Notes: generated from the letters alone by a model not told the origin. Positions 35,538 through 44,787 are shown, counted from the first letter of the stretch. The stretch is DNA of 50,868 nt from Ferrimonas aestuarii (GCF_005116665.1 NZ_SWCJ01000025.1:1-50868), one strand, 5' to 3'. Program-made: numbers and translations.

Positions 35538-36503
35538 ATGCTAAACGGCGCTATTTTGTCTTCTCTGCACTGTTTTGAGTGTGCGGCCCGCCACTTGAGT
35601 TTTACCAAGGCGGCACAGGAGTTGTACCTGACTCAGTCCGCAGTGAGTCACCGCATTAAGAAGTTAGAGGAGCAGCTTGGCTTTAAGCTGTTTCTGCGAT
35701 TTAACCGCCGTTTGCAGTTGACCGAGCAGGGGGCTGGGTTGTTGGCTGAGTTGGGACAATCTTTAGGTGGTTTGGAGATTGCTATCCGCGATCTGCGTCA
35801 GCAGGATTTCTCTTCCACCCTCAGTGTTGCGGTGCCCCATAGTTTCGCCCGGTGCTGGTTGGCTGAGCGTCTGGGAGATTTACACAGCAAATACCCCAGA
35901 TTAACCCTGCAGGTTCGTGCTCGCTCGCGCATCACCGACTTTCAGCATGAGTCGGTGGACATCGCCGTTTACTATTCCGATGAGATGCCCACAGGCCTTC
36001 ATGGCATGCCGTTGATGGATGAATCCTTGGTGCCGGTGTGTTCGCAGGAGTATGCGGATAGCCACGACCTTTGGGACAACCCGGAGAAGTTTGCTGAATG
36101 CCTGCTGCTTCACGATGAAACTGCGTGGCAGGGTAGCGGCTTTTATACCGAATGGCAGCACTGGGCTCGAGAGGTGGAGATGCCAAATCTGGACGTTTCC
36201 CGTGGCTTTGTATTCAACCGTGCTGATCTGGCTTATCGAGCGGCGATGTCCGGGCAGGGCGTGGCCATGGGACGCTGGAACATGGTGGCGCCTCAGGTGG
36301 AAGCGGGCAATTTGGTGGTGCCCATTGAACGTTTCGCTTCTGCGGGTCAGCATTACTACATGGTGTGCCATCCCGACCGTAAAGAGACTCCGGGAGTTAA
36401 AGCGATGTTTGAGTGGATGCAGGAGCAAGCCGAGCAGCGCTTGTCTCTCAATGAGGCCAGCAAAGCCAAGTTGAAAGAGTTGGCGCACCACCGAGCGTTC
36501 TAA
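35538..36503 (+). CDS. LysR-family transcriptional regulator, DsdC-like
   Basis: 321 residues from the ATG at 35538, with GAGG five bases upstream; a GTG two codons earlier overlaps that ribosome site. N-terminal winged helix-turn-helix (FECAARHLSFTKAAQELYLTQSAVSHRIKKLEEQLGFKLF), then a periplasmic-binding-like effector domain (about 90-300). CWLAERLGDLHSKYP, LLHDETAW, EWQHWA, and QHYYMV run parallel to E. coli DsdC, the D-serine-responsive activator, rather than to CysB or GcvA. No D-serine dehydratase gene is adjacent, so the effector is uncertain. A terminator follows. Confidence 0.85.
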   Translation: MLNGAILSSLHCFECAARHLSFTKAAQELYLTQSAVSHRIKKLEEQLGFKLFLRFNRRLQLTEQGAGLLAELGQSLGGLEIAIRDLRQQDFSSTLSVAVPHSFARCWLAERLGDLHSKYPRLTLQVRARSRITDFQHESVDIAVYYSDEMPTGLHGMPLMDESLVPVCSQEYADSHDLWDNPEKFAECLLLHDETAWQGSGFYTEWQHWAREVEMPNLDVSRGFVFNRADLAYRAAMSGQGVAMGRWNMVAPQVEAGNLVVPIERFASAGQHYYMVCHPDRKETPGVKAMFEWMQEQAEQRLSLNEASKAKLKELAHHRAF

Positions 36504-36527
36504 AGCTGAATCAAATCGAGATGTTTA

Positions 36528-36559
36528 GGCCACCGCAACCCTGTTACGGTGGCCTTTTT
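36528..36559 (+). terminator. Terminator of the LysR-type gene
   Basis: GGCCACCG / CGGTGGCC, eight-base stem with an 11-base loop, followed by TTTTTG; 25 bases past the stop. Confidence 0.85.
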
Positions 36560-36615
36560 GTTGGAAGGGGCTGTGATTGCTGGAGAAGGCAATGGCCCGC
36601 TTTGAGGCGGAAGCG

Positions 36616-37761
36616 CTAAAAATACTGTGTCCATCCACCTCGGCGGCGGTGTTTGTAGTGTGAAAATGCCTTGGTTGGCCAGTAGAGCACAGCGGCGAGC
36701 ACTGCGGTCATCAGCCAGATCTGCCATAGGTGATCAAAGCCGAAATATTGCCCCTTATTGGCGCCATAGAGCCCATGAAATACCGTGTACAACAGCAGTA
36801 GCAGGTACAGGTGAGCGATGTAGAAAAACATCGGCGCCGAGCCAAAGGTTGCTAGAATCGCGGTGAGTCTAGACTGCGTTCGCTCAAAGTAAACCATCAG
36901 GCCAAAACCGATCCCCAGAGTCAGTAAAATGAAGTCCAATGACGGCGGGTATTTGGTGAAGTTCACCATGTCCATGAAGGTGGTTAAGGCGTCGGCTTGG
37001 ATCTGCCAAGCTAGGGTTTCCCCATACAGATTCCCTCCTCGAAGCAGCGCAAGAAGTGCCAATAGGGCAAAACTGAGCTGAATGAGACGACGTTGCCGGC
37101 GCTGTGGCTCTTGGTTTTGTGCAAACAGTGGACCGGTTACATAACCCAGTAAGATCACCCCAATCCATGGCAGCACTGGATAGGACGCCTTAATTTTCAC
37201 TAAGCCTTGCTCTATCAGGTAGCCCCGGTCGTGCAAGATAGTCCATAGGCTGTAGCCCCACTCACCGGGTTGAAACTCAATGAATGACAGGGCGTTATGG
37301 CCTGCGACTATGGCGACTCCTAGGGTAAAAATGGCAACGCGAGGTAATGCTGAGACCAGTGCTAGGGCAATCATGCTGATGCCGATGGCCCAGATAACCT
37401 GCAGGTAGAGCGTGTGATAGGCGCCAAACCAAGAAAAGTTGACCAAGGTGGCTTCCAGCAAGATCAGAATGAGGCCCCGTTTGAGCAGAAATGGGCTGGG
37501 ATCCCGAGGGGCTCGGTTGATGGGGTTGGCGTACAACCACGCCGATAGACCAGTTAAGAAGACAAACACTGGGGCGCACAAGTGGGCTGCCAAACGACTG
37601 AAAAACAGCGGCGCGGAGGTGGTATCCAGATCCATTGGATCTGAGACCTGATGGTGCAAGAAAAAACGCTCTCTGACGTGATCCAGCAGCATAATAACCA
37701 TTACTAGGCCGCGCAGTATGTCGATGGATTGAATGCGTTGTTTGATTTGCGTTTGGGTCAT
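36616..37761 (-). CDS. DUF1624-type membrane acyltransferase-like protein
   Basis: 381 residues from the ATG at 37761 (MTQTQIKQRIQSIDILRGLVM); the frame extends upstream only through a TTG without support. About ten membrane helices. The opening RIQSIDILRGLVMVIMLLDHVRERFF is the hallmark of DUF1624 / heparan-alpha-glucosaminide N-acetyltransferase-like proteins: a conserved Asp and LRG before the first helix and a His near its end (DHVR). Such proteins move acyl groups across membranes or onto periplasmic glycans; the substrate here is unknown. The C-terminal tail is basic (HYKHRRRGG). Convergent with the LysR-type gene. Confidence 0.75.
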   Translation of the reverse strand: MTQTQIKQRIQSIDILRGLVMVIMLLDHVRERFFLHHQVSDPMDLDTTSAPLFFSRLAAHLCAPVFVFLTGLSAWLYANPINRAPRDPSPFLLKRGLILILLEATLVNFSWFGAYHTLYLQVIWAIGISMIALALVSALPRVAIFTLGVAIVAGHNALSFIEFQPGEWGYSLWTILHDRGYLIEQGLVKIKASYPVLPWIGVILLGYVTGPLFAQNQEPQRRQRRLIQLSFALLALLALLRGGNLYGETLAWQIQADALTTFMDMVNFTKYPPSLDFILLTLGIGFGLMVYFERTQSRLTAILATFGSAPMFFYIAHLYLLLLLYTVFHGLYGANKGQYFGFDHLWQIWLMTAVLAAVLYWPTKAFSHYKHRRRGGWTQYF

Positions 37762-37938
37762 TGGGCTACCAAGCAAGGAGGTTGAGTGATGCCGCCGCTG
37801 TCTTGATAGCCTGTTGTGGTGTTTAGGCAAGGAGCAGTCGACGCGGACGGTGATGTTACAATGTCACTCACTTGCAGTAAACCGCAATAGGGCCTGTTGA
37901 TCGATTACTGGGGATTTGCGCCGATTTTGATGGTGAGG

Positions 37939-38394
37939 CTAGACCTTATTTTGACAGTCGGCGCAAAGGCCAGAGAGTTCCAGTTGGGGAGCCAGCAGTT
38001 TGAAATCAGAGTCAGCAACGGCTTGTTGCAGTTGCGTCATCAACTGAGGATCGATGTTGATCTCTTGAGTGGTACCGCAGTTTTCACACACCACAAAGTG
38101 CTGAGCGTCATGGTGGTGGTGACAGCCGATGTGAGCACAAGCCACGTATTTGTTCGCCGAATTCAGTTTGTGGGCCAACTGCATCTCCACGAGAAAATCC
38201 AGCATGCGATAGGCCGACATCGGTTGAATCTTGGTATCGGATTCTCGGTTAAGCAGTTCAAGCAGTTCGTAAGCAGACAGCGGTTTATTCGCCATCAACA
38301 GGGTTTTGAGCACATTGGCTCGTTTGGGGGTAAGTCTGCCTCCGGCGGCATGACATTTCTGCTGGGCTTGCTCTAATAGGGCGTCAAACTGCAT
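37939..38394 (-). CDS. zur: Zinc uptake regulator Zur (Fur family)
   Basis: 151 residues. N-terminal winged helix (LTPKRANVLKTLLMANKPLSAYELLELL, then PMSAYRMLDFLVEMQLAHKL), then the dimer/metal domain with ANKYVACAHIGCHHHHDAQHFVVC. The CENCG and CADCQ pairs are the structural Zn-binding Cys of Zur. The HRxSxxxR-like SAYRMLDFL segment and these motifs favour Zur over Fur or PerR. With bound zinc it represses zinc-import genes. No znuABC is in the window. The ribosome site is weak. The upstream gap has an imperfect dyad near 38426-38446 that could be an operator, unproven. Confidence 0.88.
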   Translation of the reverse strand: MQFDALLEQAQQKCHAAGGRLTPKRANVLKTLLMANKPLSAYELLELLNRESDTKIQPMSAYRMLDFLVEMQLAHKLNSANKYVACAHIGCHHHHDAQHFVVCENCGTTQEINIDPQLMTQLQQAVADSDFKLLAPQLELSGLCADCQNKV

Positions 38395-38838
38395 TGGTGA
38401 ACTAAAACCTGAACAAAATTGATAACGCTGTACTGTATCACAACTGGCAATAGACGCACTTTAGCTTATTTGATTTCAGTGACTTTTTTCTCAGAGTTGC
38501 TGTAACTGGTGAGTTTATTGTTATCGCTGATGGTGATCGGCTTTAACAGTACGAGTTACTGGTGAGTGGCGTAGGGCAAATTTTTTTTGATTTCAATTAG
38601 AACTTTCAATTGGATTTTCCGATTGGCAACTGTGCGGACTAACCGAGGAATCGCCGTTAAAACGGGCTCCGGGTGCGTGTCAACCTAGGTTGGCAGGGTA
38701 AGCATTCTATTCCAATCCCTAAGAAACTCGCCATAGACTCGTGTGTAGAATCAATGAGTTAAATAGGGTAGTCTGGTTTTGTAGGCTAAGTTGTAAGCAA
38801 TAAAACACAGACTTTCGAGTTGGGAATCATCGACACCC
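38395..38838. other. 444-base intergenic region between zur and the GGDEF-EAL gene
   Basis: No gene. Visible elements: a near-repeat of ACTGGTGAGT (about 38506 and 38558), a T8 run near 38580, a hairpin CCGTT-AA-AACGG near 38654-38666, and a 12-base palindrome CAACCTAGGTTG (38682-38693). The divergent promoters of the two flanking genes should lie here. I looked for a c-di-GMP riboswitch ahead of the GGDEF-EAL gene and could not support one. Confidence 0.5.
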
Positions 38839-41328
38839 ATGTTGAAGCTGAGCGACACCAATGCCATCAAAGTGATTCGCCTGTTACCCGTGATTTTGGT
38901 GACGGTGTTTCTGGTGATCGCCATTCCCATCGGTTTCACTCAGATCAATTACCGCCTAGAAAATCTCGAACAGAACATCTATCAAACCCATCACTATCGC
39001 CAAAAGCAGCAGATGCGCCACCAAGTGGACTCGGCGATGAAGCAGATCCAATACGAGCATGGATTGATTCGAGGGCAGTTGCAGCAACAACTGAAATCAC
39101 GCATCGATGAAGCATACGCCATTGCTGAAAACATCCATCTTAACAATCCGCAGCTGTCAAAAGCAGAGCTGGCCAGCCGCATTATTACCGCTTTACGCCC
39201 CATACGTTTCAATCAATCAAGAGGTTATTACTTTATTTATCAGATGGATGGCGTTGCGGTGATGCATCCATTGCAGCCTCAGATTGAAGGCAAGCAGATG
39301 ATTGATAGAGAGGATCTGCACGGCACTCGCATTCTGGATGAGCACATCAAACTCATTCGTCAGTCCGATGACGGAGGGGCTTTTTATAACTGGTGGTTTG
39401 AAAAGCCTGATAGGCAAGGGGAGTTCGAGAAATTTGGTTATGGTCGTCAATTCAAACCACTGGATTGGTTTATCGGCACAGGGGAGTACCTAGAGGACAT
39501 CAATCAGGATGTGCGGGAGAAGTTGCTCAAGTGGTTGTCCCATTTCAAATTTGATGAGAATGGCTATGTCTTTGTTCTGAGCGGTAATGGCACTATTTTG
39601 GCACACCTCGACAACCAGTTAGTTGGCACCTCGGTGGCCACACTGACGCAGGCGATTCGGCAGTTGAGTAGAGGAGGGGGGCAAGAGGAGTTCATTCGCT
39701 ATCAATTCTATAATCCCGAGGCCGATTTCAAGCTGGACTCTAAGATTGGCTATGTGCGGCTGATGCCCGAATGGCAGTGGTGGGTTGGCGCAGGCTTTTT
39801 CCAGAGCGAACTGGCAGATCGGATTGAACAGGATCTGGTTAAGGCCCGCAAAGAGCACAATCACTCTTTGATTCAGCTCTCCTTTTTGTTGTTGGTGACC
39901 GGTTTTTTAGCGGTGCTCCCGTGCATGAAGTTGTCTAACGCCATCGAACGGCGCGTTAGCCAATATCAAGCGCGCATATTGCAGGATCTGAATCTGCTCA
40001 CAGAGCATCGCAGCCAACTCAAACATCAAGCGGAACACGATGCGTTAACGGAGCTGCCAAACCGGCCACGCATCCGGTTTGAGATTGAGCGTGCCATTGT
40101 CGATGCTCGAAATGGCCACCATCAGATGGCGTTGGTGTTTCTGGATGTCGATAACTTTAAACGCATTAACGACAACTATGGCTACGACGTGGGCGATCAA
40201 CTGCTGCGTTATTTTGCTCAGCTGTTAACTCGGCACATCGGTTACACTGGCATTGCCGGGCGATTTGGTGGGGATGAGTTCGTAATCTGCATTCCCCACT
40301 TTCAAGATAAGTCTGCGTTAAGTCAGCTAATTAACGAGCTTTGCAGTGAATCGGTACAAACTACCGAGATAAACGGCCATAGCATCAACAGCGGACTGAC
40401 TGCCGCCATCGCCATCTACCCTGATGATGGGGCCATGGCGGAGGAGCTGCTATCGAAAACGGATCTGCTGCTTTCTGATGCCAAAATCAGAACCAACGAT
40501 CGGGTGCATTTTGTGGATGCAGCCTTAAGTGCTCAGTATCAAGAACAGCTGTTGCTGGAGAGCGAAATGCAGCTGGCGCTAGCAGAGCAGCAGATAGAGA
40601 TTTTCTATCAGCCTCAGGTCGATGGGGCGACTCATCATATGACCTCAGTGGAGGCGTTGTGCCGTTGGAACAATCCACGGCTTGGCTACATTCCTCCCGA
40701 TGTGTTCATTGCCATTGCCGAGAAGACCGGCGGCATTCATGCATTGGGTGATTATGTGCTAAGTCAGGCGTGTTCGGAAATACATTGTCTTAATCGTTCG
40801 TTGCAACAGCCGCTGATGTTGTCGGTGAATATCTCTCCGGTGCAGTTGATGCAGCCCGATTTTGTTGAGCGAATTGCTCAGATAGTGACACAGTCGCAGT
40901 TGCCTGCCGAGCTGCTTACTCTCGAGGTAACGGAAAATGTACTGATAGACGATACCGATAAAGTGCGGCAAACCTTAAATGAACTGAAAGCCCTGAAGCT
41001 CCATATCTCACTGGACGATTTTGGCACCGGATTTTCATCGTTGCGTTACATCAACAGCCTGCCCATTGATGAGATTAAAATCGACCGCGCCTTTATCAAT
41101 GACATGCTGCAAAATCCTCACAGCATGAACGTTACCCGTACCATCATCGCCATGGGACAGTTTAATCAGATGAAGGTGGTTGCCGAAGGGGTTGAGACCG
41201 ACGAACAGCAAGCATGGCTGACCGAAATGGGCTGCCAGCTGCTGCAGGGGTACTTCTTCTCAAGACCGGTTCCGCTGGATAAGCTCAAGCCGATGTTGAC
41301 CCTCAAGCAGACCACCCACTCCACTTAA
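38839..41328 (+). CDS. Cache-sensor GGDEF-EAL c-di-GMP enzyme
   Basis: 829 residues: a membrane helix (about 13-35), a periplasmic tandem Cache-type sensor (first module about 115-220 with RGYYFIYQMDGVAVMHP, second about 235-325 with NGYVFVLSGNGTILAH), a second helix (about 343-363), GGDEF domain (about 395-560) and EAL domain (about 575-820). GGDEF is intact at 477-481; the RxxD inhibitory site before it is missing. EAL is intact at 605-607, with EVTEN, DDFGTGFSS, IKIDRAFI and VAEGVE, so phosphodiesterase activity is likely and cyclase activity possible. The sensor probably binds a small ligand such as a carboxylate or amino acid. Its stop overlaps the stop of the next, convergent gene by four bases. 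Confidence 0.93.
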   Translation: MLKLSDTNAIKVIRLLPVILVTVFLVIAIPIGFTQINYRLENLEQNIYQTHHYRQKQQMRHQVDSAMKQIQYEHGLIRGQLQQQLKSRIDEAYAIAENIHLNNPQLSKAELASRIITALRPIRFNQSRGYYFIYQMDGVAVMHPLQPQIEGKQMIDREDLHGTRILDEHIKLIRQSDDGGAFYNWWFEKPDRQGEFEKFGYGRQFKPLDWFIGTGEYLEDINQDVREKLLKWLSHFKFDENGYVFVLSGNGTILAHLDNQLVGTSVATLTQAIRQLSRGGGQEEFIRYQFYNPEADFKLDSKIGYVRLMPEWQWWVGAGFFQSELADRIEQDLVKARKEHNHSLIQLSFLLLVTGFLAVLPCMKLSNAIERRVSQYQARILQDLNLLTEHRSQLKHQAEHDALTELPNRPRIRFEIERAIVDARNGHHQMALVFLDVDNFKRINDNYGYDVGDQLLRYFAQLLTRHIGYTGIAGRFGGDEFVICIPHFQDKSALSQLINELCSESVQTTEINGHSINSGLTAAIAIYPDDGAMAEELLSKTDLLLSDAKIRTNDRVHFVDAALSAQYQEQLLLESEMQLALAEQQIEIFYQPQVDGATHHMTSVEALCRWNNPRLGYIPPDVFIAIAEKTGGIHALGDYVLSQACSEIHCLNRSLQQPLMLSVNISPVQLMQPDFVERIAQIVTQSQLPAELLTLEVTENVLIDDTDKVRQTLNELKALKLHISLDDFGTGFSSLRYINSLPIDEIKIDRAFINDMLQNPHSMNVTRTIIAMGQFNQMKVVAEGVETDEQQAWLTEMGCQLLQGYFFSRPVPLDKLKPMLTLKQTTHST

Positions 41329-42095
41329 CTGCGCGACTTTCGGCGATAACCGACTAAACCCAGTATCGCCAGTAGCCCCCATAAGGGCAGGCTACCGCTG
41401 TGGTGGTGATGCTCTTCATAGCCGGGATCATCGTAGTCGTAGCTCTCCAGTGGCAAAGCGTACAGTGAATTACTGTCGAAGCTGCTGATGGTGGCGACGA
41501 TGTCGCTGTAACCAACCTCATACAGATCAATCAACACGTCATAGTGATCGGTGCCATAGCCTTGCTCTAATGAGGTCAGTACTTCAAAGCGGTCTTCGGT
41601 AGTCGAGCCATACAGAGTAAAGATATCGGTGCTGTAGTAATGCTCCCAAGGTCCGCCGTTACGGCTTAGGTAGAGTTCGGCGTAAACGTCCGCCACCGCC
41701 GCCCCGTTTGGGTTGTAGACATCGGCATCAAAGGAGACGCTGAAGCTGTGGTAAAAGCCATCGTAGTCCAGATCGTCAAACAGAAAGCTGCCCACATCAA
41801 AGAAACTGAACTCATTGTAAAACGAGTGGGCAATGGCGGCTTGACCCGAGGTGGGGTTCAGCTGTTTCTGACGGGAGGTGATGCGCTGTTGCCGGGTTTG
41901 GGTCATGCTCGGTGATGTTAACGGTTGCAGTTTTAGCTCCGCCAGAGCCTGTTGGCGTTCACCGAGAGACTGGGCAACGCCACCGATGGATTTGTGTTTG
42001 ATTTGGGCAGTCTCGGCGACGGCCATGTGGCTGGCGGCCAGCAGCAGTGCCAGAGACAGCGCTGGTTTAAAGAAGGTTGTTGTCGCGTAAGTCAT
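41325..42095 (-). CDS. Choice-of-anchor H family surface protein with a GlyGly-CTERM-like tail
   Basis: 256 residues from the ATG at 42095 (MTYATTTFFKPALSLALLLA), preceded by GAGG. Sec leader about 1-27 (ending MAVA). The central beta-rich domain (DLDYDGFYHSFSVSFDADVYNP, YAELYLSRNGGPWEHYYSTDIF) matches the choice-of-anchor H family. The end SGSLPLWGLLAILGLVGYRRKSRS has the three parts of a GlyGly-CTERM-type sorting signal: a small-residue motif, a membrane helix and a basic tail, normally processed by rhombosortase. A His run (EEHHHHSG) sits just before it. No rhombosortase gene is seen in the window. Convergent with the GGDEF-EAL gene. Confidence 0.75.
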   Translation of the reverse strand: MTYATTTFFKPALSLALLLAASHMAVAETAQIKHKSIGGVAQSLGERQQALAELKLQPLTSPSMTQTRQQRITSRQKQLNPTSGQAAIAHSFYNEFSFFDVGSFLFDDLDYDGFYHSFSVSFDADVYNPNGAAVADVYAELYLSRNGGPWEHYYSTDIFTLYGSTTEDRFEVLTSLEQGYGTDHYDVLIDLYEVGYSDIVATISSFDSNSLYALPLESYDYDDPGYEEHHHHSGSLPLWGLLAILGLVGYRRKSRS

Positions 42096-42356
42096 AGACG
42101 CCTCACTGCAGTTACTAAGAGTAAGTTCATTAGAGGCCAGTGAAAATGAACATGGGCTGAATGCCATAAAAATCATTCGTTTGAGAAATAAATAGCCCAA
42201 GTTTGCGTTCAGGCTACGGTCATTTTTCCTTGGTTATAACGGATCTGGTGGGAGTGTTGAGGGAGCGTCAATGGCTGGGTAAGATGCCGCCATTGTTTAC
42301 GTGCTTAACTTTAAAATAGGTTTGCTCTGATGTTGGGCTGCAGTCTTGGGAATCTC

Positions 42357-42398
42357 CTCTGCCGTTTTGCACCAGATTCAGGTAACGTAACGGCAGAG
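42357..42398. other. Perfect 10-bp inverted repeat in the PepSY gene leader
   Basis: CTCTGCCGTT (42357-42366) and AACGGCAGAG (42389-42398) enclose 22 bases, ending 30 bases before the PepSY ATG. It could be a leader stem-loop or a regulator site. It is the most striking feature of the 333-base gap 42096-42428, which otherwise shows no gene. Confidence 0.5.
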
Positions 42399-42428
42399 AC
42401 GAACTAAACCAACCGACGGAATTGATTC

Positions 42429-42737
42429 ATGAAACCTGGCTTTTTGCATTGTGCCGCGTTACTGGTGTTGATGACATGCCTGCTGCTTCCCAGTGAATCG
42501 GCATGGGCGGCCATGGCCCCCAAACATCAGCAATCGGTGAAGGCCGAAAAGCCCCGCAAAGCCGATAAGATTCAGTCGGAACAGCAGGCGGTCAGAGCGG
42601 CGAAAAGTAAGTATCCGGGCAAACTCCTTAAAGTGAACGCCAGTGGTAAGGGCTATCGAGTCAAACTGCTGTCCAGTAATGGCACCGTATTCAGTGTCTA
42701 TGTGGATGCCCGAACTGGGCAGGTTCGCAAGAATTAA
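42429..42737 (+). CDS. Small periplasmic PepSY-domain protein
   Basis: 102 residues. Sec leader (about 1-27, ending SAWA). After a Lys-rich spacer, one PepSY unit: EQQAVRAAKSKYPGKLLKV, GYRVKLLSSNGTVFSVYVDARTGQV. Single PepSY proteins are small periplasmic modulators, often encoded with two-component systems. It lies 20 bases before the response regulator gene, forming a PepSY-regulator-kinase operon, so it may modulate the kinase's sensor. The ribosome site (ACGGAA) is modest. The biochemical function is unproven. Confidence 0.85.
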   Translation: MKPGFLHCAALLVLMTCLLLPSESAWAAMAPKHQQSVKAEKPRKADKIQSEQQAVRAAKSKYPGKLLKVNASGKGYRVKLLSSNGTVFSVYVDARTGQVRKN

Positions 42738-42757
42738 ACGCCAACTGAGGAGAAGGT

Positions 42758-43453
42758 ATGCGACTGCTGTTGGTAGAGGACGATCTCAGTCTTCAACAGA
42801 ACTTAAAACAACATCTTGAACGGGAGCGCTACAGCGTCGATCTGGCATCAGACGGTGAAGAGGGGGCGTTTTTAGGTCGAGAGTATAACTACGATGCCGC
42901 CATCATCGACGTTGGTTTGCCAAAACTGGATGGCATCGCGCTCATCACCCAATTGCGTCAGTCCAATATCGATTTTCCAATCTTAGTGTTAACGGCTCGC
43001 TCTCGCTGGCAGGATAAAGTGGCGGGGCTGGATGCGGGGGCCGATGACTACCTAACTAAGCCGTTTCAACCGGAAGAGTTGGTTGCCAGATTAAAAGCGT
43101 TGATTCGCCGCTCGGCGGGAAAAGCCAGCCCGATCATCAATAATGGCCCCTATCGCCTGAATACCAGCAGTTTAGAGGTGCATTGTCACGGCAAGCGAAT
43201 TAACTTGAGCAGCTCGGAATACAAGTTGTTTGAATACTTAATGCTGCACCCCGGAGAGGTGAAATCCAAAACCGTGTTGACCGAACACCTCTATGATCAA
43301 GATTTTGATCTGGACTCTAATGTCATCGAGGTGTTTATTCGCCGTCTTCGCAAGAAGCTGGATCCGGAAAACCGCTATGGGTTGATTGAAACGCTTCGGG
43401 GCCAGGGCTATCGGGTGGCGCCTCTGCCTGAGAGCGGTGATGATCAAGGTTAA
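42758..43453 (+). CDS. OmpR-family response regulator, second PhoP-like system
   Basis: 231 residues. Receiver with LVEDD, phospho-acceptor Asp in IIDVGLPKLDG, Thr in LTARSRWQDK and Lys in LTKPFQPEE; C-terminal winged helix with LSSSEYKLFEYLM and TLRGQGYRVAP. It resembles the PhoP-like regulator at 6.1-6.75 kb (shared RWQDKV, GADDYL, KPFQ-EELVARL), so the two systems are paralogues. GAGGAGAAGGT gives a very strong ribosome site. It overlaps the kinase gene by 14 bases. Confidence 0.9.
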   Translation: MRLLLVEDDLSLQQNLKQHLERERYSVDLASDGEEGAFLGREYNYDAAIIDVGLPKLDGIALITQLRQSNIDFPILVLTARSRWQDKVAGLDAGADDYLTKPFQPEELVARLKALIRRSAGKASPIINNGPYRLNTSSLEVHCHGKRINLSSSEYKLFEYLMLHPGEVKSKTVLTEHLYDQDFDLDSNVIEVFIRRLRKKLDPENRYGLIETLRGQGYRVAPLPESGDDQG

Positions 43454-44777
43454 CTCTCTTAAATCTCGCTTGGTGATCAGCGCGCTACTGATGGTGGTGG
43501 TGTTGCTGCCTCTTGTTGGATTTGCGTTGTTTGATGCCTTCTCCCAACAGGTGAAACGCTCCGCAGAAAATGAGCTAAAAGCCTATCTGTATTCCATCTT
43601 GGCGGTTGCTGAGGTGGAGCAGGGGCAGTTGTGGATGCCGGAAGTACTGCCCGAGCCTAGGTTTAATCTGCCGGAATCGGGGCTGTATGCTTGGATTGCC
43701 GCTCGTGGGAATAACCAGACTTCCGAGCCATTGTGGCACTCTGGATCTTATCTGTTTGAGCAGCCACCACGTCTTAACGGCGAGCCGCAATTGGGGCAAG
43801 GGCACTATCAATGGCTTGAGCTTGAGCAAGTTCCACACCTTGTTTATCGCTACACTGCGGCGTTTGAATCTGCTGGTCAATCCCTTGACGTCACCTTAAA
43901 TATTGCCGTGGCCTGGCAAGGTTATCAGCAGCAACTGGATACCTTTGCCGAGCGCCTGATTCGTTGGATAGGGGTGTTGATACTGGTGCTGTTGTTGGTG
44001 CAATTGGCCTGGTTAAACTGGACCTTAAAGCCGCTGGCACAGTTTCGGCGACAGCTGGCGCAGGTTGAAAGTGGTGAGCTAAATCAGTTAAGCACTAGGT
44101 ATCCTAAGGAGCTCAGTGTGGTGGCCAGTCAGCTCAACGCACTGTTAACCGCCGAGCAGCAACAGCGAAATCGATATCGAAACTCCCTGTCGGATCTGGC
44201 TCACAGCATGAAAACACCGCTGGCGGTGATACGCAGCCAATCCAATTTGGATAGTGCCATCGCCGAGCAGGTACAACGTCTTCACGAGATCATCGACCAT
44301 CAGTGTGCCCGAGCACAAACCGCAGGAGCCAGTGCTTGGCATCAAGGTGTTGAACTCAGTCAGGTCATTGCGCCGCTGCAGCGCAGCTTGGAAAAGATTC
44401 ATGCTGGCAGTGGCAAAACATTAACACTGGAGCTGGACCCAAAGCTTAAGTTTCGAGGCGACGACGGGGATTTGATGGAGCTACTGGGCAATCTGTTGGA
44501 CAACGCCTTCAAAGCCGCCAACACCCAGGTGAGACTAAGCGCCAAGGCGACTGCCAATCAGCTAACCATCACCGTTGAGGACGATGGGCCAGGGATCACC
44601 GAATCCCGCAGAGAGGAGATCTTTGCTCGAGGCAAGCGTGCCGATACCTATCAACAGGGCCATGGCATCGGCTTGGCCATCGTTCGCGATCTGGTGGAGG
44701 ATTACCAAGGCCAGTTGGTGGTTGAGCGTTCGAGTGCCTTAGGCGGCGCCAGCTTTACCCTGAATTTCCCGCTCTAA
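43440..44777 (+). CDS. PhoQ-like sensor histidine kinase, second system
   Basis: 445 residues from the ATG at 43440 (MIKVNSLKSRLVISALLMVV), inside the end of the regulator gene. Two membrane helices (about 10-33 and 165-185) enclose a periplasmic sensor of about 130 residues. Kinase core: H-box DLAHSMKTPLAVI, N-box LLDNAFKAA, G1 VEDDGPGI, G2 GHGIGLAIV, all complete. Same subfamily as the kinase at 4.7 kb, but the sensors differ. In a PepSY-regulator-kinase operon, the periplasmic PepSY protein is the likely accessory partner. The signal is unknown. Confidence 0.9.
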   Translation: MIKVNSLKSRLVISALLMVVVLLPLVGFALFDAFSQQVKRSAENELKAYLYSILAVAEVEQGQLWMPEVLPEPRFNLPESGLYAWIAARGNNQTSEPLWHSGSYLFEQPPRLNGEPQLGQGHYQWLELEQVPHLVYRYTAAFESAGQSLDVTLNIAVAWQGYQQQLDTFAERLIRWIGVLILVLLLVQLAWLNWTLKPLAQFRRQLAQVESGELNQLSTRYPKELSVVASQLNALLTAEQQQRNRYRNSLSDLAHSMKTPLAVIRSQSNLDSAIAEQVQRLHEIIDHQCARAQTAGASAWHQGVELSQVIAPLQRSLEKIHAGSGKTLTLELDPKLKFRGDDGDLMELLGNLLDNAFKAANTQVRLSAKATANQLTITVEDDGPGITESRREEIFARGKRADTYQQGHGIGLAIVRDLVEDYQGQLVVERSSALGGASFTLNFPL

Positions 44778-44787
44778 CATGGCGCTG

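Noticed and set aside
38395..38838. A GEMM (c-di-GMP) riboswitch ahead of the GGDEF-EAL gene
   Set aside because: The conserved core bases and tetraloop-receptor arrangement are not present; only unrelated small dyads are seen.
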